From GCA-2718035 sp964435285 (GTDB taxonomy: Bacteria; Bacteroidota; Bacteroidia; Flavobacteriales; TMED113), in contig CAYSYA010000004.1 of the NCBI GenBank assembly GCA_964435285.1, positions 83,184-147,183 on the forward strand: a DNA stretch of 64,000 nt. The letters run 5' to 3'. This document shows positions 19,201 through 27,927 of the stretch, one piece after another. Within the stretch, counting starts at the first letter, position 1; each line of letters starts with the position of its first letter. The position numbers and the translations under genes were made by a program. A model generated the notes under the pieces. The model ran no database searches and was not told the origin of the DNA. It saw only the letters and a program-made list of their open reading frames with translations.

Positions 19201-20011
19201 TTTTCGTTGGATTGTTATTTATAGTTAAAAAATAATGGGTGTAATTTGAATAAATATTTTGAGAATGCATGTAGTGATTTGATTCTGTATCATAAGACCA
19301 AATATTTGGATTTTGTCCGAAAAATAAAATTTGTTCATCTTCTTCAAAAACGTTGTCATCATCTCCCACAAATTTTATAGCTAATTGTTCTAAGTCATCT
19401 ATTCTAAATACATAATTTTCTTCTGGAAGCATTCCTGCAGGTCTTCCATAAATTTTTATATTTTTTGGATTAACTGATTGAATATCTATACCAATTGATT
19501 CTAAAAAGAGTTTGTCAATTTTATAAAATCCATCTTCTTGAACTCCTAGCTTATACCATGTTCCAGAGGATAAAACAGAGTTACTTTTATATTCCGTTCT
19601 GCTTTTATTCTTTAAGTTTTGTTTAGGAATTATATTTATTTGAAATGATTTTAAAAAAAATGTGTTTCCATTTCTCATAATATATGGAAATATTTCAACT
19701 GAAGCATAATTTTTTTTTTCTAACTGGCTTAAATTATATTCAAACTTTAATTCATTAGGAATGTCACATTCTAAATTATGCTCATCTATTAAAACTAGTT
19801 CCTTTTCTGAAATTTTGACTTCAAAAAAATCATGAATTATTTCAATCCTTTCAAAATATGACATACAAGGATTATCCTCTTTATATATTGAATTAGTAAA
19901 ATTTTTATCCAATTTATTTTTTTCACTTGCTAAAAATTTTATTTCTCTGTTAAAAACCTGAGAATGCAAGCTGCTTGAAGTCAGTATTATGAATAATAAA
20001 AGTAAGCGCAT
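16220..20011 (-). CDS. porU: T9SS C-terminal signal peptidase/sortase PorU
   Basis: This 1263-residue protein has a signal peptide (to about LHSQ), a long N-terminal beta region, and a gingipain-type C25 peptidase domain. The catalytic His770 is in INYVGHGGE and the catalytic Cys804 in TATCEFSRFD. The C-terminal end (from about 1170, LNYPNPFSNFTKFSF) resembles a T9SS CTD/FlgD-like fold, which PorU keeps rather than losing. PorU removes the C-terminal signal from cargo at the cell surface and links the product to lipopolysaccharide. It is the first gene of porU-porV-ispF and diverges from the PorP/SprF-gldJ-murF genes across a 143-base gap. Confidence 0.95.
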   Translation of the reverse strand: MRLLLLFIILTSSSLHSQVFNREIKFLASEKNKLDKNFTNSIYKEDNPCMSYFERIEIIHDFFEVKISEKELVLIDEHNLECDIPNELKFEYNLSQLEKKNYASVEIFPYIMRNGNTFFLKSFQINIIPKQNLKNKSRTEYKSNSVLSSGTWYKLGVQEDGFYKIDKLFLESIGIDIQSVNPKNIKIYGRPAGMLPEENYVFRIDDLEQLAIKFVGDDDNVFEEDEQILFFGQNPNIWSYDTESNHYMHSQNIYSNYTHYFLTINNNPTKNIQIQSISNTEILSFPIEKQNYVSSFVDYNFHESENYNLVSTGQQWFGEYFGSNSLYSFDLAEGEILDSISFRARVAARSSINTEFDFKFNNQTTFFTLDVPPETSDDYYFEDSEGSVIIDLNTQFSIEDWNGEVIVNYRNNGNPSALAWLDYLEINYKRSLKWANFQNQLIFRDKKFDGGITIFNIPDDTEYVFNVTDPLNVKQHNLNSSVNDPLDLQFAVNIDTLSQFICLKNIENLETPQFFAQVMNQNLHNFSQADLVIVSHPEFLNQAERLGNFHFKMNGTNVIVVTTEQIYNEFSSGSQDPVAIRDFVRMLYNKNSVKNLLLFGDASFDFKNIKSPNTNFVPTFQSYRSDNIKLSYCSDDFFGMLDVLEGSSSTLVDDLIDIGIGRLTVTTNQEASDVVDKIINYATNSYGDWKNKVCFVSDDVDQGWEENLLIHSDALAVKVDTNYAWVNVDKIYSDAFQQESTAGGERYPDVNKKIVELINSGVLIINYVGHGGEVGWASERILGLSEINNFENFDKLPVFVTATCEFSRFDDPERVSAGELLLLNSRGGAISLFSTSRTVNESSAYYITNSLYNYILDSSTNNTMGEIMKKAKNDPSLGNTVNKRKFALIGDPALKIPYPKYNILTNNIYVIDETSKENNFIPADTINALSKVKITGQIEGELTDGKLFVTVFGKSNNFQTLNNNGFLETPFEFDLQKNIIYKGKVDVEKSNFEYEFIVPKDNPFQYGFSKLSYYAHDESMSIDASGSYEDLIIGGINSNASYDDIGPSIELFMNDTNFVSGGLTNSSPELIAKVFDNSGINTVGTGIGHDIVAIIDNLTNQPYILNNYYEADLNTFQSGTVRYSLANLSDGVHVLNLKVWDVYNNSNEKDLSFVVSESEEMTLNYLLNYPNPFSNFTKFSFEHNRPNEYLDVMIQIFTVSGKLVKTLKANIINSGFRDETISWDGLDDYGDKLGRGVYVYKILVKSSESGEKVEKFEKLVILN

Positions 20012-20154
20012 TTATATAAATTATTATTACTTTAAACGTTATTAACCTAGTTGTATTTTACAATTTACACAAGAAAGACACGAAAATAAAAAAAAATAAC
20101 ATTTTCGTTCTTGTATTAATTTTGTATAATTGTTAATTACTTCAAATATCCCAA

Positions 20155-21141
20155 ATGAAAAAAAGTATTTTTATAATATTAAGTTTCTTGTTTTTTTCTC
20201 CTTCTTTTGGTCAGGATCCACATTTCACACAATATTATGCAAATCCGCTTTTTTTAAATCCAGCATTGGCAGGTGGTGAATATTGCCCTAGGGTTATTAC
20301 TAATTACAGAAATCAATGGCCAATGATGGCAGGAAATTTTGAAACCTACAGCGCATCATTTGATTTAACTTTAGAACCTATTCATGGAGGTCTTGGTCTA
20401 TTAATTTTACATGATGATGCTGGAAACGGAACTATAAAAAGTACATTCGCAAGCTTAATTTATTCATATCATACTAAGATTTCAAGAAAAATTGACTTAT
20501 TAACTGGTTTTCAAGTTAGTAGCCATCAAAGAAGTTTAGATCCTAATTTATGGTTCGGTGATCAGATTGATGAAATCTATGGTTTTGTTTACCCAACGCA
20601 AGATGACATTGTTAATGGTGGAATTATTTCTAAAAGTTACTTAGATTTTTCAATAGGAACATTAATTTCTTCTAATTCATTTTTTTTAGGACTTGTTGCT
20701 CATCACTTAACAGAGCCAGAGGAAGCTTTTCTTGCGGCAGGAAAGCTATCCATGAAAAAAACTATACATGGAGGAGCCGTAATCAAAATTAATGAAGCTG
20801 TTACACAAACATCTGGACTACTATCTGGTGACACTTACATTATTCCAAATTTTTTATTTAAAACACAGGCTCAGACAGAGCAAATAAATATTGGCACAAC
20901 TATTACTAATAATATTTTATCCGGAGGTGTAGCTTATAGAAGAAGCTTTACAAATTCTGATGCATTACTTTTAGTTTTAGGATTTCAAAAAGATGCATTA
21001 AAAATTGGCTATAGTTATGACTTTACTATATCTAATTTAACCAGTAGTACTGGAGGTGCACATGAGATATCACTAAGGATACAATTACCATGTATCCCAA
21101 AAAAGATTATTCTTAATCCAATAAAATGCCCTAAATTTTAA
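20155..21141 (+). CDS. PorP/SprF-family T9SS outer-membrane protein
   Basis: The protein has 328 residues, a signal peptide ending SFGQ and the opening DPHFTQYYANPLFLNPALAGGEYCPRV, which is the hallmark of the PorP/SprF family. The remainder consists of amphipathic strands of an outer-membrane barrel, ending in a short tail with cysteines. PorP anchors the T9SS; SprF-type paralogues assist export of particular adhesins such as SprB. Which role this copy has cannot be decided from sequence; its place directly before gldJ suggests a core or gliding-associated function. It is divergently transcribed from porU. Confidence 0.9.
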   Translation: MKKSIFIILSFLFFSPSFGQDPHFTQYYANPLFLNPALAGGEYCPRVITNYRNQWPMMAGNFETYSASFDLTLEPIHGGLGLLILHDDAGNGTIKSTFASLIYSYHTKISRKIDLLTGFQVSSHQRSLDPNLWFGDQIDEIYGFVYPTQDDIVNGGIISKSYLDFSIGTLISSNSFFLGLVAHHLTEPEEAFLAAGKLSMKKTIHGGAVIKINEAVTQTSGLLSGDTYIIPNFLFKTQAQTEQINIGTTITNNILSGGVAYRRSFTNSDALLLVLGFQKDALKIGYSYDFTISNLTSSTGGAHEISLRIQLPCIPKKIILNPIKCPKF

Positions 21142-21198
21142 TAATTTTAGTAAATTGTGTGCAATATTGGATTTAACTTATTGTTATATAACATATAA

Positions 21199-23022
21199 AT
21201 GACGGAAAAAATGAAAAATTATAACTTAATAATCAGTCTAATTATTATTTCTTTTATCTCATTTAGTTGCTCAAGTAGTCAACAAGGGCCTAAGTCGGGT
21301 AAAAAAGCTTCATCAAGTAAAACTGGATGGCATTATAATGATAGAGACTTTGGTGGATTTGAAGTAAATTTAAAATACAAGGGCTTTCAAGCTCCTGTTC
21401 CTGGAATGGCCTTTATTGAAGGAGGAACATTCATGATGGGACAAACTGAAGAAAATATTATGCAAGATGGTAGCGCAACCAGACCAAGAGCTGTAACTGT
21501 TACATCTTTCTGGATGGATCAAACAGAAGTAACAAACGTTGACTACAGAGAATATACAGATTGGATGAAATTAGTCTTTGCAAATGGTGGAGATGGGGCG
21601 CCAGCAAGAGAAGAAGAAGAGTTTTTTGTATTATATGATAGAAGCTTGCCTGACACAACTGTTTGGAGAAGTAGATATGGTTATAACGAACCAATGGTAG
21701 AAAATTATTTTCGTCATCCTGCCTATAACAACTACCCCGTAGTTGGTGTTAGTTGGGAGCAAGCAATGGCTTATTGTGAGTGGAGAACAGATAGAGTCAA
21801 TGAAAAAAGATTATGCGATGAACTAGGAATTGATATGGAAAAATACAAATTAGATGGTGGAGGAAAGGATGATCCAGACAGATATTTTAGTACAGAAAGA
21901 TATTTAAAAGATCCGGAATATGATTTAGAAAATTATAAAGACAAAAAAACATCTAAGAAAAAAGAGGCTGCTGGAAAAAATCCAAAAAGAAATTTAGCTT
22001 CTAGAGAGGGAAAAAAAGGAAAAAAAGGAAAACAAGGTTACAGAAAAATTAGAATCGAAGATGGTGTATTCGTGCCAAAATTTAGACTTCCAACTGAAGC
22101 GGAATGGGAATATGCGGCATTAGCTCTAATTGGAAACTCTCACGAAGATTACGTTAGAGAGAATAAAATATATCCTTGGAACCGACACTCAGTAAGAGAT
22201 AATATAAAATCAACTCAAGGACAAATTTTAGCAAACTTTAAAATTAGTCAAGGTGATTATATGGGTTATGGAGGATATCACAACGATGTAGGTAGTTTAA
22301 CTACACCTGTTAGATCTTTTATGCCTAACGATTTTGGATTATATGATATGGCGGGAAATGTGGCAGAATGGACTTTAGATGTATACAGAAGAGAGACTGG
22401 AAAACTTGACGATGTAAACCCTCATAGAGGAAATGATTGGAAAGATCTCGTTTACAGGGACGTTGATGGTTCATCTCAACCAGAACCATTTAGGGTTAGT
22501 GACATTGATACTGAAGAATTAGCAAATTCTTATGGATATGAATGGAATGAAGAAAATGGAACTGTACAATACGGCTTAAATGTAAGTCCAAATGATTTTG
22601 TAAAAGTACCTGTTGACTACGAAGGAGTAGCATGGAAAATGGACCCAACTATTTCTAATGAAGAAAATACTAATTATGACGAATTATATAATTCGGCTAA
22701 TTCTCCAAGAAGAAATTATAATTCATCAAATAATGCAGGTGACAGAGATGGTCAAGGTGATGGAGGAGGATTATATCAAAATGGTTCTTTTGGCGAGTAC
22801 TCTTATGGAAGAAGCAGTTTAGTGAATAACTATACTAGAGTTTATAAAGGAGGGGGCTGGAAAGATGATGCATATTGGTTATCTCCTGGAGCAAGAAGAT
22901 ACTTAAACCAAGATTTAGCAGCAGAATTTATTGGTTTTAGATGTGTTTTGGATCATATGGGATGGGAGTCAAGTAAAGACCAAAAAAGACCAAGAACAAA
23001 GGCAAAGGTTAAAAGGAAATAA
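21199..23022 (+). CDS. gldJ: Gliding motility / T9SS lipoprotein GldJ
   Basis: This 607-residue lipoprotein has its lipobox at FSC (Cys24, or Cys20 if translation begins at the second ATG at 21211). Its body is a formylglycine-generating-enzyme-like (sulfatase-modifying factor) fold: GMAFIEGGTFMMG, FWMDQTEVTN, a central FRLPTEAEWEYAA and GNVAEWTLD, then YKGGGWKDDAYWLSPGARRYL and GFRCV. That fold in a lipoprotein of this length next to murF is diagnostic of GldJ, a structural component needed for gliding and T9SS stability. A very basic insert (about residues 250-285, rich in Lys) interrupts the fold. An intrinsic terminator follows directly. Confidence 0.93.
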   Translation: MTEKMKNYNLIISLIIISFISFSCSSSQQGPKSGKKASSSKTGWHYNDRDFGGFEVNLKYKGFQAPVPGMAFIEGGTFMMGQTEENIMQDGSATRPRAVTVTSFWMDQTEVTNVDYREYTDWMKLVFANGGDGAPAREEEEFFVLYDRSLPDTTVWRSRYGYNEPMVENYFRHPAYNNYPVVGVSWEQAMAYCEWRTDRVNEKRLCDELGIDMEKYKLDGGGKDDPDRYFSTERYLKDPEYDLENYKDKKTSKKKEAAGKNPKRNLASREGKKGKKGKQGYRKIRIEDGVFVPKFRLPTEAEWEYAALALIGNSHEDYVRENKIYPWNRHSVRDNIKSTQGQILANFKISQGDYMGYGGYHNDVGSLTTPVRSFMPNDFGLYDMAGNVAEWTLDVYRRETGKLDDVNPHRGNDWKDLVYRDVDGSSQPEPFRVSDIDTEELANSYGYEWNEENGTVQYGLNVSPNDFVKVPVDYEGVAWKMDPTISNEENTNYDELYNSANSPRRNYNSSNNAGDRDGQGDGGGLYQNGSFGEYSYGRSSLVNNYTRVYKGGGWKDDAYWLSPGARRYLNQDLAAEFIGFRCVLDHMGWESSKDQKRPRTKAKVKRK

Positions 23023-23031
23023 AACTTATTT

Positions 23032-23062
23032 AAAGGGTCTAAATAATTAGACCCTTTTTATT
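23032..23062 (+). terminator. Rho-independent terminator between gldJ and murF
   Basis: AAAGGGTCTAA (23032-23042) pairs perfectly with TTAGACCCTTT (23047-23057) around a 4-base ATAA loop and is followed by a T-rich run. It ends only about 13 bases before the murF start codon. Confidence 0.85.
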
Positions 23063-23075
23063 TTTATCAACACAA

Positions 23076-24362
23076 ATGAATATTGATTCTCTATATTCTG
23101 AATTTCAAAAAAATAATAAAATTTCAACAGATACAAGAAAATCTGTGGAAGGAAGTGTGTTTTTTTGTTTAAAAGGACCTAATTTCAATGGAAATAAATT
23201 TGGAGAAGAAGCCTTAAAAAAAGGAGCTAAAATTATTGTAACTGATGATAAAAAATATGCAAATAAAAAAAATTTTTATTGGGTCAATGATACATTAAAA
23301 TGTTTACAAAAATTAGCAGCTAAACATAGAAAAGAATTGAAAATACCTGTCGTAGCTATTACAGGAACAAATGGCAAGACATCTACAAAAAATTTAATTT
23401 ATGAAATATTAAATGAAAAATATAATGTAATAAAAACTACAGGTAACTTAAATAACCATATTGGATTACCTCTCTCTATTTTATCAATAGATGAAACTCA
23501 TGAATTAGCAGTGTTAGAATTTGGAGCAAGTAAACTAGGTGATATTACAGAACTTTGTGAGGTTGGACAACCTAATTTTGGTCTCATAACTAATATTGGA
23601 GAAGCTCATTTAAATGAATTTATTAATGTTGATAATATTATTAAAACTAAAACTGAACTTTGGACATATCTTGTTAATAATAATGGCACAATTTTTTTAA
23701 ATAGTAATGATGAAATTTTAAATAAAACACATAAAGAGAATAAGTTATTCTCAATGTATAATAAATTTATTTTTTACAGTGAAAAAGAAGAAAAAATTAA
23801 ACTTAAATCCTCCTCACCTTTTTTAAAAATAAATTGGGATAACCAAACATTAAATACAAAAATTGTTGGAGAGTATAATTTAAATAATATTATTGCCTCT
23901 ATTGCAGTTGGCAAGTTCTTTAATATAAAAAAGGAAACTGTAATCCAGGTTTTACAAAAAAACTCATTTGAAAATAATAGATCACAATACATTAAAACAA
24001 ATTCAAATGAAATTATTCTTGACGCTTATAATGCTAACCCAACTAGCATGAAATATTCTATAGAAAGTTTTATTAAAATAAAAAGTAAAAGAGAAAAAAT
24101 TTTGATTATTGGTGATATGCTTGAGTTAGGTAAAAAAACAAAGCAATATCATAACGAAATAATTGATTTAATTAAAGAAAATAATTTAAATAATTGTTTT
24201 TTTGTAGGGTCGATTTTCAACCAAATAGATTGCAATTATAAAAAATTTGAAAATAAAGAAAAATTGGAATCTTTTCTTAAAAGAAGGAAATTAAAAGATA
24301 GTATAATACTAATTAAAGGGTCTAGAAAGATGAAACTTGAAACACTCAAAAAACTTTTATAA
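23076..24362 (+). CDS. murF: UDP-N-acetylmuramoyl-tripeptide--D-alanyl-D-alanine ligase
   Basis: The 428-residue Mur ligase has the ATP-binding P-loop TGTNGKTS (96-103), an N-terminal uridine-binding segment with STDTRKS near residues 17-23, and downstream family landmarks such as NLNNHIGLPLS, the EFGAS metal-site region and DAYNANPTSM. It adds D-Ala-D-Ala to the UDP-MurNAc tripeptide in peptidoglycan synthesis. Its linkage to gldJ is a conserved Bacteroidota arrangement. A strong hairpin ends 13 bases before the start, leaving little room for a separate promoter, so expression may depend on read-through. It converges on secA with a 1-base gap. Confidence 0.95.
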   Translation: MNIDSLYSEFQKNNKISTDTRKSVEGSVFFCLKGPNFNGNKFGEEALKKGAKIIVTDDKKYANKKNFYWVNDTLKCLQKLAAKHRKELKIPVVAITGTNGKTSTKNLIYEILNEKYNVIKTTGNLNNHIGLPLSILSIDETHELAVLEFGASKLGDITELCEVGQPNFGLITNIGEAHLNEFINVDNIIKTKTELWTYLVNNNGTIFLNSNDEILNKTHKENKLFSMYNKFIFYSEKEEKIKLKSSSPFLKINWDNQTLNTKIVGEYNLNNIIASIAVGKFFNIKKETVIQVLQKNSFENNRSQYIKTNSNEIILDAYNANPTSMKYSIESFIKIKSKREKILIIGDMLELGKKTKQYHNEIIDLIKENNLNNCFFVGSIFNQIDCNYKKFENKEKLESFLKRRKLKDSIILIKGSRKMKLETLKKLL

Positions 24363-24363
24363 T

Positions 24364-27300
24364 CTAGCGCCTTCTCCCTCTTTCTTGCATTCTTCTTTGC
24401 CTCCTACTTAATGGAGTATTGTTACCTGAAGAATTTGTTTGGTTTGAAAAGTTATTTTTTTGTGAGTTATTTATTTTTAGTTCCTGACCTCTCTCAGCTT
24501 TTCCAAATTGTGTTTGTAGCTTAGCTTCTGAAATATTTTGTTTATTCCTTGAAGGTAATTGTGCTTTAAATAAAAAGGATATTATATCTAAATCTATTTT
24601 ATTTTGCATTTTTTTATACAAATCAAGTGACTCAAATTTATATATAAGTAACGGGTCTTTTTGTTCATATACCGCTCCTTGAACAGATTGTCTTAAATCA
24701 TCCATCTCTCTTAAATGTTCTTTCCAGTATCTATCAATTATTGATAATACAATACACCTTTCAAAATCTTTAATTATACTTTCCCCATTTGTATTATGGG
24801 ACTCCTCTAAATTAGAAATCACATTTAATCCTATTACTCCGTCAGAAAAAGGGATTATTATATTTTTGTAATTATTACTTTCATCTAAATATATAGAATT
24901 AACAACTGGGAAAGAATCTTCTTTAATTTGTTTTATTTTGGACCTATAACAATTAAAAACATATTCATACATTTTTCTATTTAAAATTTCGATAGATTCA
25001 GTTTTAAATTCTGATTCGTTAAGGTTAAGTTCTAAAGAAAATATTTTTAGAAAGTCATTAGAAAAATTTTTATAATCTCTTGAATCATTATAATTATTTA
25101 ATAATTCATATAAGGTTTCAGCAAATGAATTATATATATCTAAAGATAATTTATCACCTATCAAAGCATTCCTTCTTTTGCTATAAATTTGTTTTCTTTG
25201 CAAATTCATAACATCGTCATATTCGAGTAATCTTTTTCTAATACCAAAATTATTTTCTTCAATTTTTTTTTGGGCCCTTTCAATAGACTTTGTAATCATT
25301 CCGTGTTGAATAACCTCACCTTCTTTATGCCCCATTCTATCCATTAATTTAGCTATTCTATCTGAGCCAAAAAGTCGCATTAAATTATCTTCTAATGAGA
25401 CAAAAAACTGCGATGAGCCAGGGTCTCCTTGTCTACCTGAACGTCCTCTAAGTTGTCTGTCAACTCTCCTTGAATCGTGTCTTTCAGTTCCTAATATTGC
25501 AAGACCTCCGTTCTCCTTTACACCATTAGCTAATTTAATATCTGTCCCTCTACCAGCCATATTAGTTGCAATAGTAACGGATTTAGACTCTCCTGCTTCA
25601 GCAACAATATCTGCTTCTTGTTTATGTAATTTAGCGTTCAAAACATTATGTCTAATATTGGATTTTTTTAAAACTCTACTAATTAACTCCGAAATCTCAA
25701 CAGAAGTTGTACCTACCAAAACAGGTCTATTTTGATTATTTAAATCAATGATTTTTTCAACAACTGCATTGTACTTTTCCTTATTAGTTTTATAAACAAG
25801 ATCGTTTTCATCACTTCTTAATATGGGTTTATTAGTAGGTACTTCAACAACATCTAATTTATATATATCCCAAAATTCACCAGACTCTGTTGAAGCAGTA
25901 CCTGTCATCCCTGATAACTTGTTATACATCCTAAAAAAATTCTGTAGAGTTATAGAAGCTAATGTTTGAGTAGCTGCTTCTATCTTACAATTTTCTTTTG
26001 CTTCAATTGCTTGATGAAGACCATCAGAGTATCTTCTACCGTCCATAACTCTTCCAGTTTGCTCATCAACTATTTTTACTTTATTTTCCATTATTACATA
26101 TTCAATATCCTTTTCAAATAAGGTGTATGCTTTTAATAATTGATTTAAAGTATGTATTCTCTCACTCTTTATAGAAAAATCTTGAATTAACTTATTCTTC
26201 TGGATTTTAGTTTCTTCTTTATTATCCAAAAGTTCAAGTTTTGCGATTTCTGCACCAATATCAGGTAAAATAAAAAAATCTTTGTCCTCGGAAAAATTTG
26301 ATAAAAAATCAATTCCTTTATCAGTTAATTCTGTAGAATTATTTTTTTCATCTATTGTAAAAAATAAATCATTATCGATAATGTGCATTTCTTTTCCTTG
26401 ATCTTGTAAATATTTATTCTCTGTTTTTTGGAGTAATGTTTTTATCCCGTCTTCACTCAAAAATTTAATTAAAGATTTATTTTTTGGAAGCCCTCTGTAT
26501 ATTCTTAATAATTTAACACCTGCATCTTTGTCTTGATTATTTGATAATAAATTTTTAAGATCTGAAAATTCTTTACTAACAAAATCTTTTTGCGCTTTAA
26601 CTATTTTTTCAACAAGAGGTTTTAATTTTTGGAACGCCTCATTACCTTGATGTTTCACAGCTCCAGAAATAATTAAAGGAGTTCTTGCATCGTCTATTAA
26701 AACCGAATCTACCTCATCAATAATTGCAAAATTTAGTTTTTTTTGAACTAAATCTTGTTTTGAACTAGCCATATTATCTCTCAAGTAATCAAATCCAAAT
26801 TCACTATTAGTCCCATAAGTTATATCTGCTTGATACGCTTTTCTTCTAGCCTCTGAATTAGGAGTATGATTATCAATACAATCAACACTTAACTGATGAA
26901 ATTCAAATAAAGGACGCATCCATTCAGCATCTCTTTTAGCTAAATAATCATTTACTGTAACAACATGAACTCCAAAAGACGATAAAGCATTCAAGTAAAT
27001 AGGTAATGTAGCAACTAAAGTTTTTCCTTCTCCAGTTTGCATTTCAGCAATTTTTCCCTCATGTAAAACAATACCTCCCATTAATTGAACATCATAGTGA
27101 ATCATGTCCCATTTTTTAGAAACACCTCCAGACTTCCATGTTGTTTTCCAAATTGACGTATCTTCTACGACCTCAATATATTCTCTTTCTTTCACTAATT
27201 CTCTATCAAAACTTGAAGTAGTAACTTTTATTGAATCATTTAAAAAAAACCTCCTAGCTGTTTCTTTAATTACGGCAAAAGCCTCTTCCTTGATACCATC

Positions 27301-27615
27301 AAGAACACCATCAACTTTTTTTAATATTATTTTGTTCAATGATTCAATTTCTTCATAAACCAAATCATCTGGATTTAATAAAAATTCTTGAGAATTTATC
27401 TTTTTATGTAATTTAATTAAATCATTATTTTCTGATTTAATTGACTCTTCAATTAATTTCTTAAAGGACTGAGTTTTATCTCTAAGTTCATCATTTGAAA
27501 GATTTTCTAATGTCTTAAAATATTCATTAATTTTTTCAGCAAAAGGCGCTAGTTTTTTAAAATCACGAGATGATTTTGTTCCAAAAAGGTTAATAATGGA
27601 ATTAAAAAAAGACAT
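24364..27615 (-). CDS. secA: Preprotein translocase ATPase SecA
   Basis: This 1083-residue motor protein drives Sec-dependent export. The Walker A motif QTGEGKT is at about 193-199, followed by the DEAD-type IIDEVDSVLIDDARTPLIISG region, the preprotein cross-linking domain, and in the second nucleotide-binding fold TNMAGRGTDIKL and GTERHDSRRVDRQLRGRSGRQGD motifs. It is longer than the E. coli protein (901), mainly because of charged inserts around residues 330-480, which is usual in Bacteroidota. The C-terminus is basic and Gln/Arg rich (SRRQRRMQERGRRR) and has no Cys/His zinc-binding tail. It is the second gene after a DUF2795 protein, 20 bases away. Confidence 0.97.
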   Translation of the reverse strand: MSFFNSIINLFGTKSSRDFKKLAPFAEKINEYFKTLENLSNDELRDKTQSFKKLIEESIKSENNDLIKLHKKINSQEFLLNPDDLVYEEIESLNKIILKKVDGVLDGIKEEAFAVIKETARRFFLNDSIKVTTSSFDRELVKEREYIEVVEDTSIWKTTWKSGGVSKKWDMIHYDVQLMGGIVLHEGKIAEMQTGEGKTLVATLPIYLNALSSFGVHVVTVNDYLAKRDAEWMRPLFEFHQLSVDCIDNHTPNSEARRKAYQADITYGTNSEFGFDYLRDNMASSKQDLVQKKLNFAIIDEVDSVLIDDARTPLIISGAVKHQGNEAFQKLKPLVEKIVKAQKDFVSKEFSDLKNLLSNNQDKDAGVKLLRIYRGLPKNKSLIKFLSEDGIKTLLQKTENKYLQDQGKEMHIIDNDLFFTIDEKNNSTELTDKGIDFLSNFSEDKDFFILPDIGAEIAKLELLDNKEETKIQKNKLIQDFSIKSERIHTLNQLLKAYTLFEKDIEYVIMENKVKIVDEQTGRVMDGRRYSDGLHQAIEAKENCKIEAATQTLASITLQNFFRMYNKLSGMTGTASTESGEFWDIYKLDVVEVPTNKPILRSDENDLVYKTNKEKYNAVVEKIIDLNNQNRPVLVGTTSVEISELISRVLKKSNIRHNVLNAKLHKQEADIVAEAGESKSVTIATNMAGRGTDIKLANGVKENGGLAILGTERHDSRRVDRQLRGRSGRQGDPGSSQFFVSLEDNLMRLFGSDRIAKLMDRMGHKEGEVIQHGMITKSIERAQKKIEENNFGIRKRLLEYDDVMNLQRKQIYSKRRNALIGDKLSLDIYNSFAETLYELLNNYNDSRDYKNFSNDFLKIFSLELNLNESEFKTESIEILNRKMYEYVFNCYRSKIKQIKEDSFPVVNSIYLDESNNYKNIIIPFSDGVIGLNVISNLEESHNTNGESIIKDFERCIVLSIIDRYWKEHLREMDDLRQSVQGAVYEQKDPLLIYKFESLDLYKKMQNKIDLDIISFLFKAQLPSRNKQNISEAKLQTQFGKAERGQELKINNSQKNNFSNQTNSSGNNTPLSRRQRRMQERGRRR

Positions 27616-27635
27616 ACTATAAAAAATTAATATTC

Positions 27636-27863
27636 TTAATATTCTTCTTCATTCCAAAGAAAATCTTCTTCGGAAGGATAATCAGGCCAAATGTCTTCGA
27701 TACTATCATATATCTCAATACCCCCATCTTCGAGGGCCTGAAGATTTTCAATTACCTCAGCTGGAGCTCCTGTTCTTATTGCGTAATCAATCAACTCGTC
27801 TTTATTGGCAGGAAAAGGTGCGTCACTTAAATATGAAGCTAGTTCTAAAGTCCAGTACGACAT
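27636..27863 (-). CDS. DUF2795 domain protein
   Basis: The protein has 75 residues and is strongly acidic. The pattern YWTLELASYLSDAPFPA, then KDELIDYAIRTGAP and IENLQALED, ending in DIWPDYPSEEDFLWNEEEY, is the DUF2795 form that accompanies secA in Bacteroidota. No catalytic or membrane features are visible. Its position 20 bases upstream of secA in one transcript with a well-formed promoter suggests a role connected to SecA or to its expression, but no function is established. Confidence 0.88.
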   Translation of the reverse strand: MSYWTLELASYLSDAPFPANKDELIDYAIRTGAPAEVIENLQALEDGGIEIYDSIEDIWPDYPSEEDFLWNEEEY

Positions 27864-27882
27864 AACATATTAGTTTATTTTG

Positions 27883-27912
27883 CAAATTTACTTTTTTTCA
27901 TCACTTATGCAA
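27883..27912 (-). promoter_or_regulatory. Promoter for the DUF2795-secA operon
   Basis: The minus strand has TTG (complement of 27910-27912), exactly 19 bases, then TAAATTTG (complement of 27883-27890), a full match to TTG-N19-TAnnTTTG. The predicted transcription start lies about 15 bases before the DUF2795 start codon. Confidence 0.75.
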
Positions 27913-27927
27913 ACGTTTTAATTTAAT

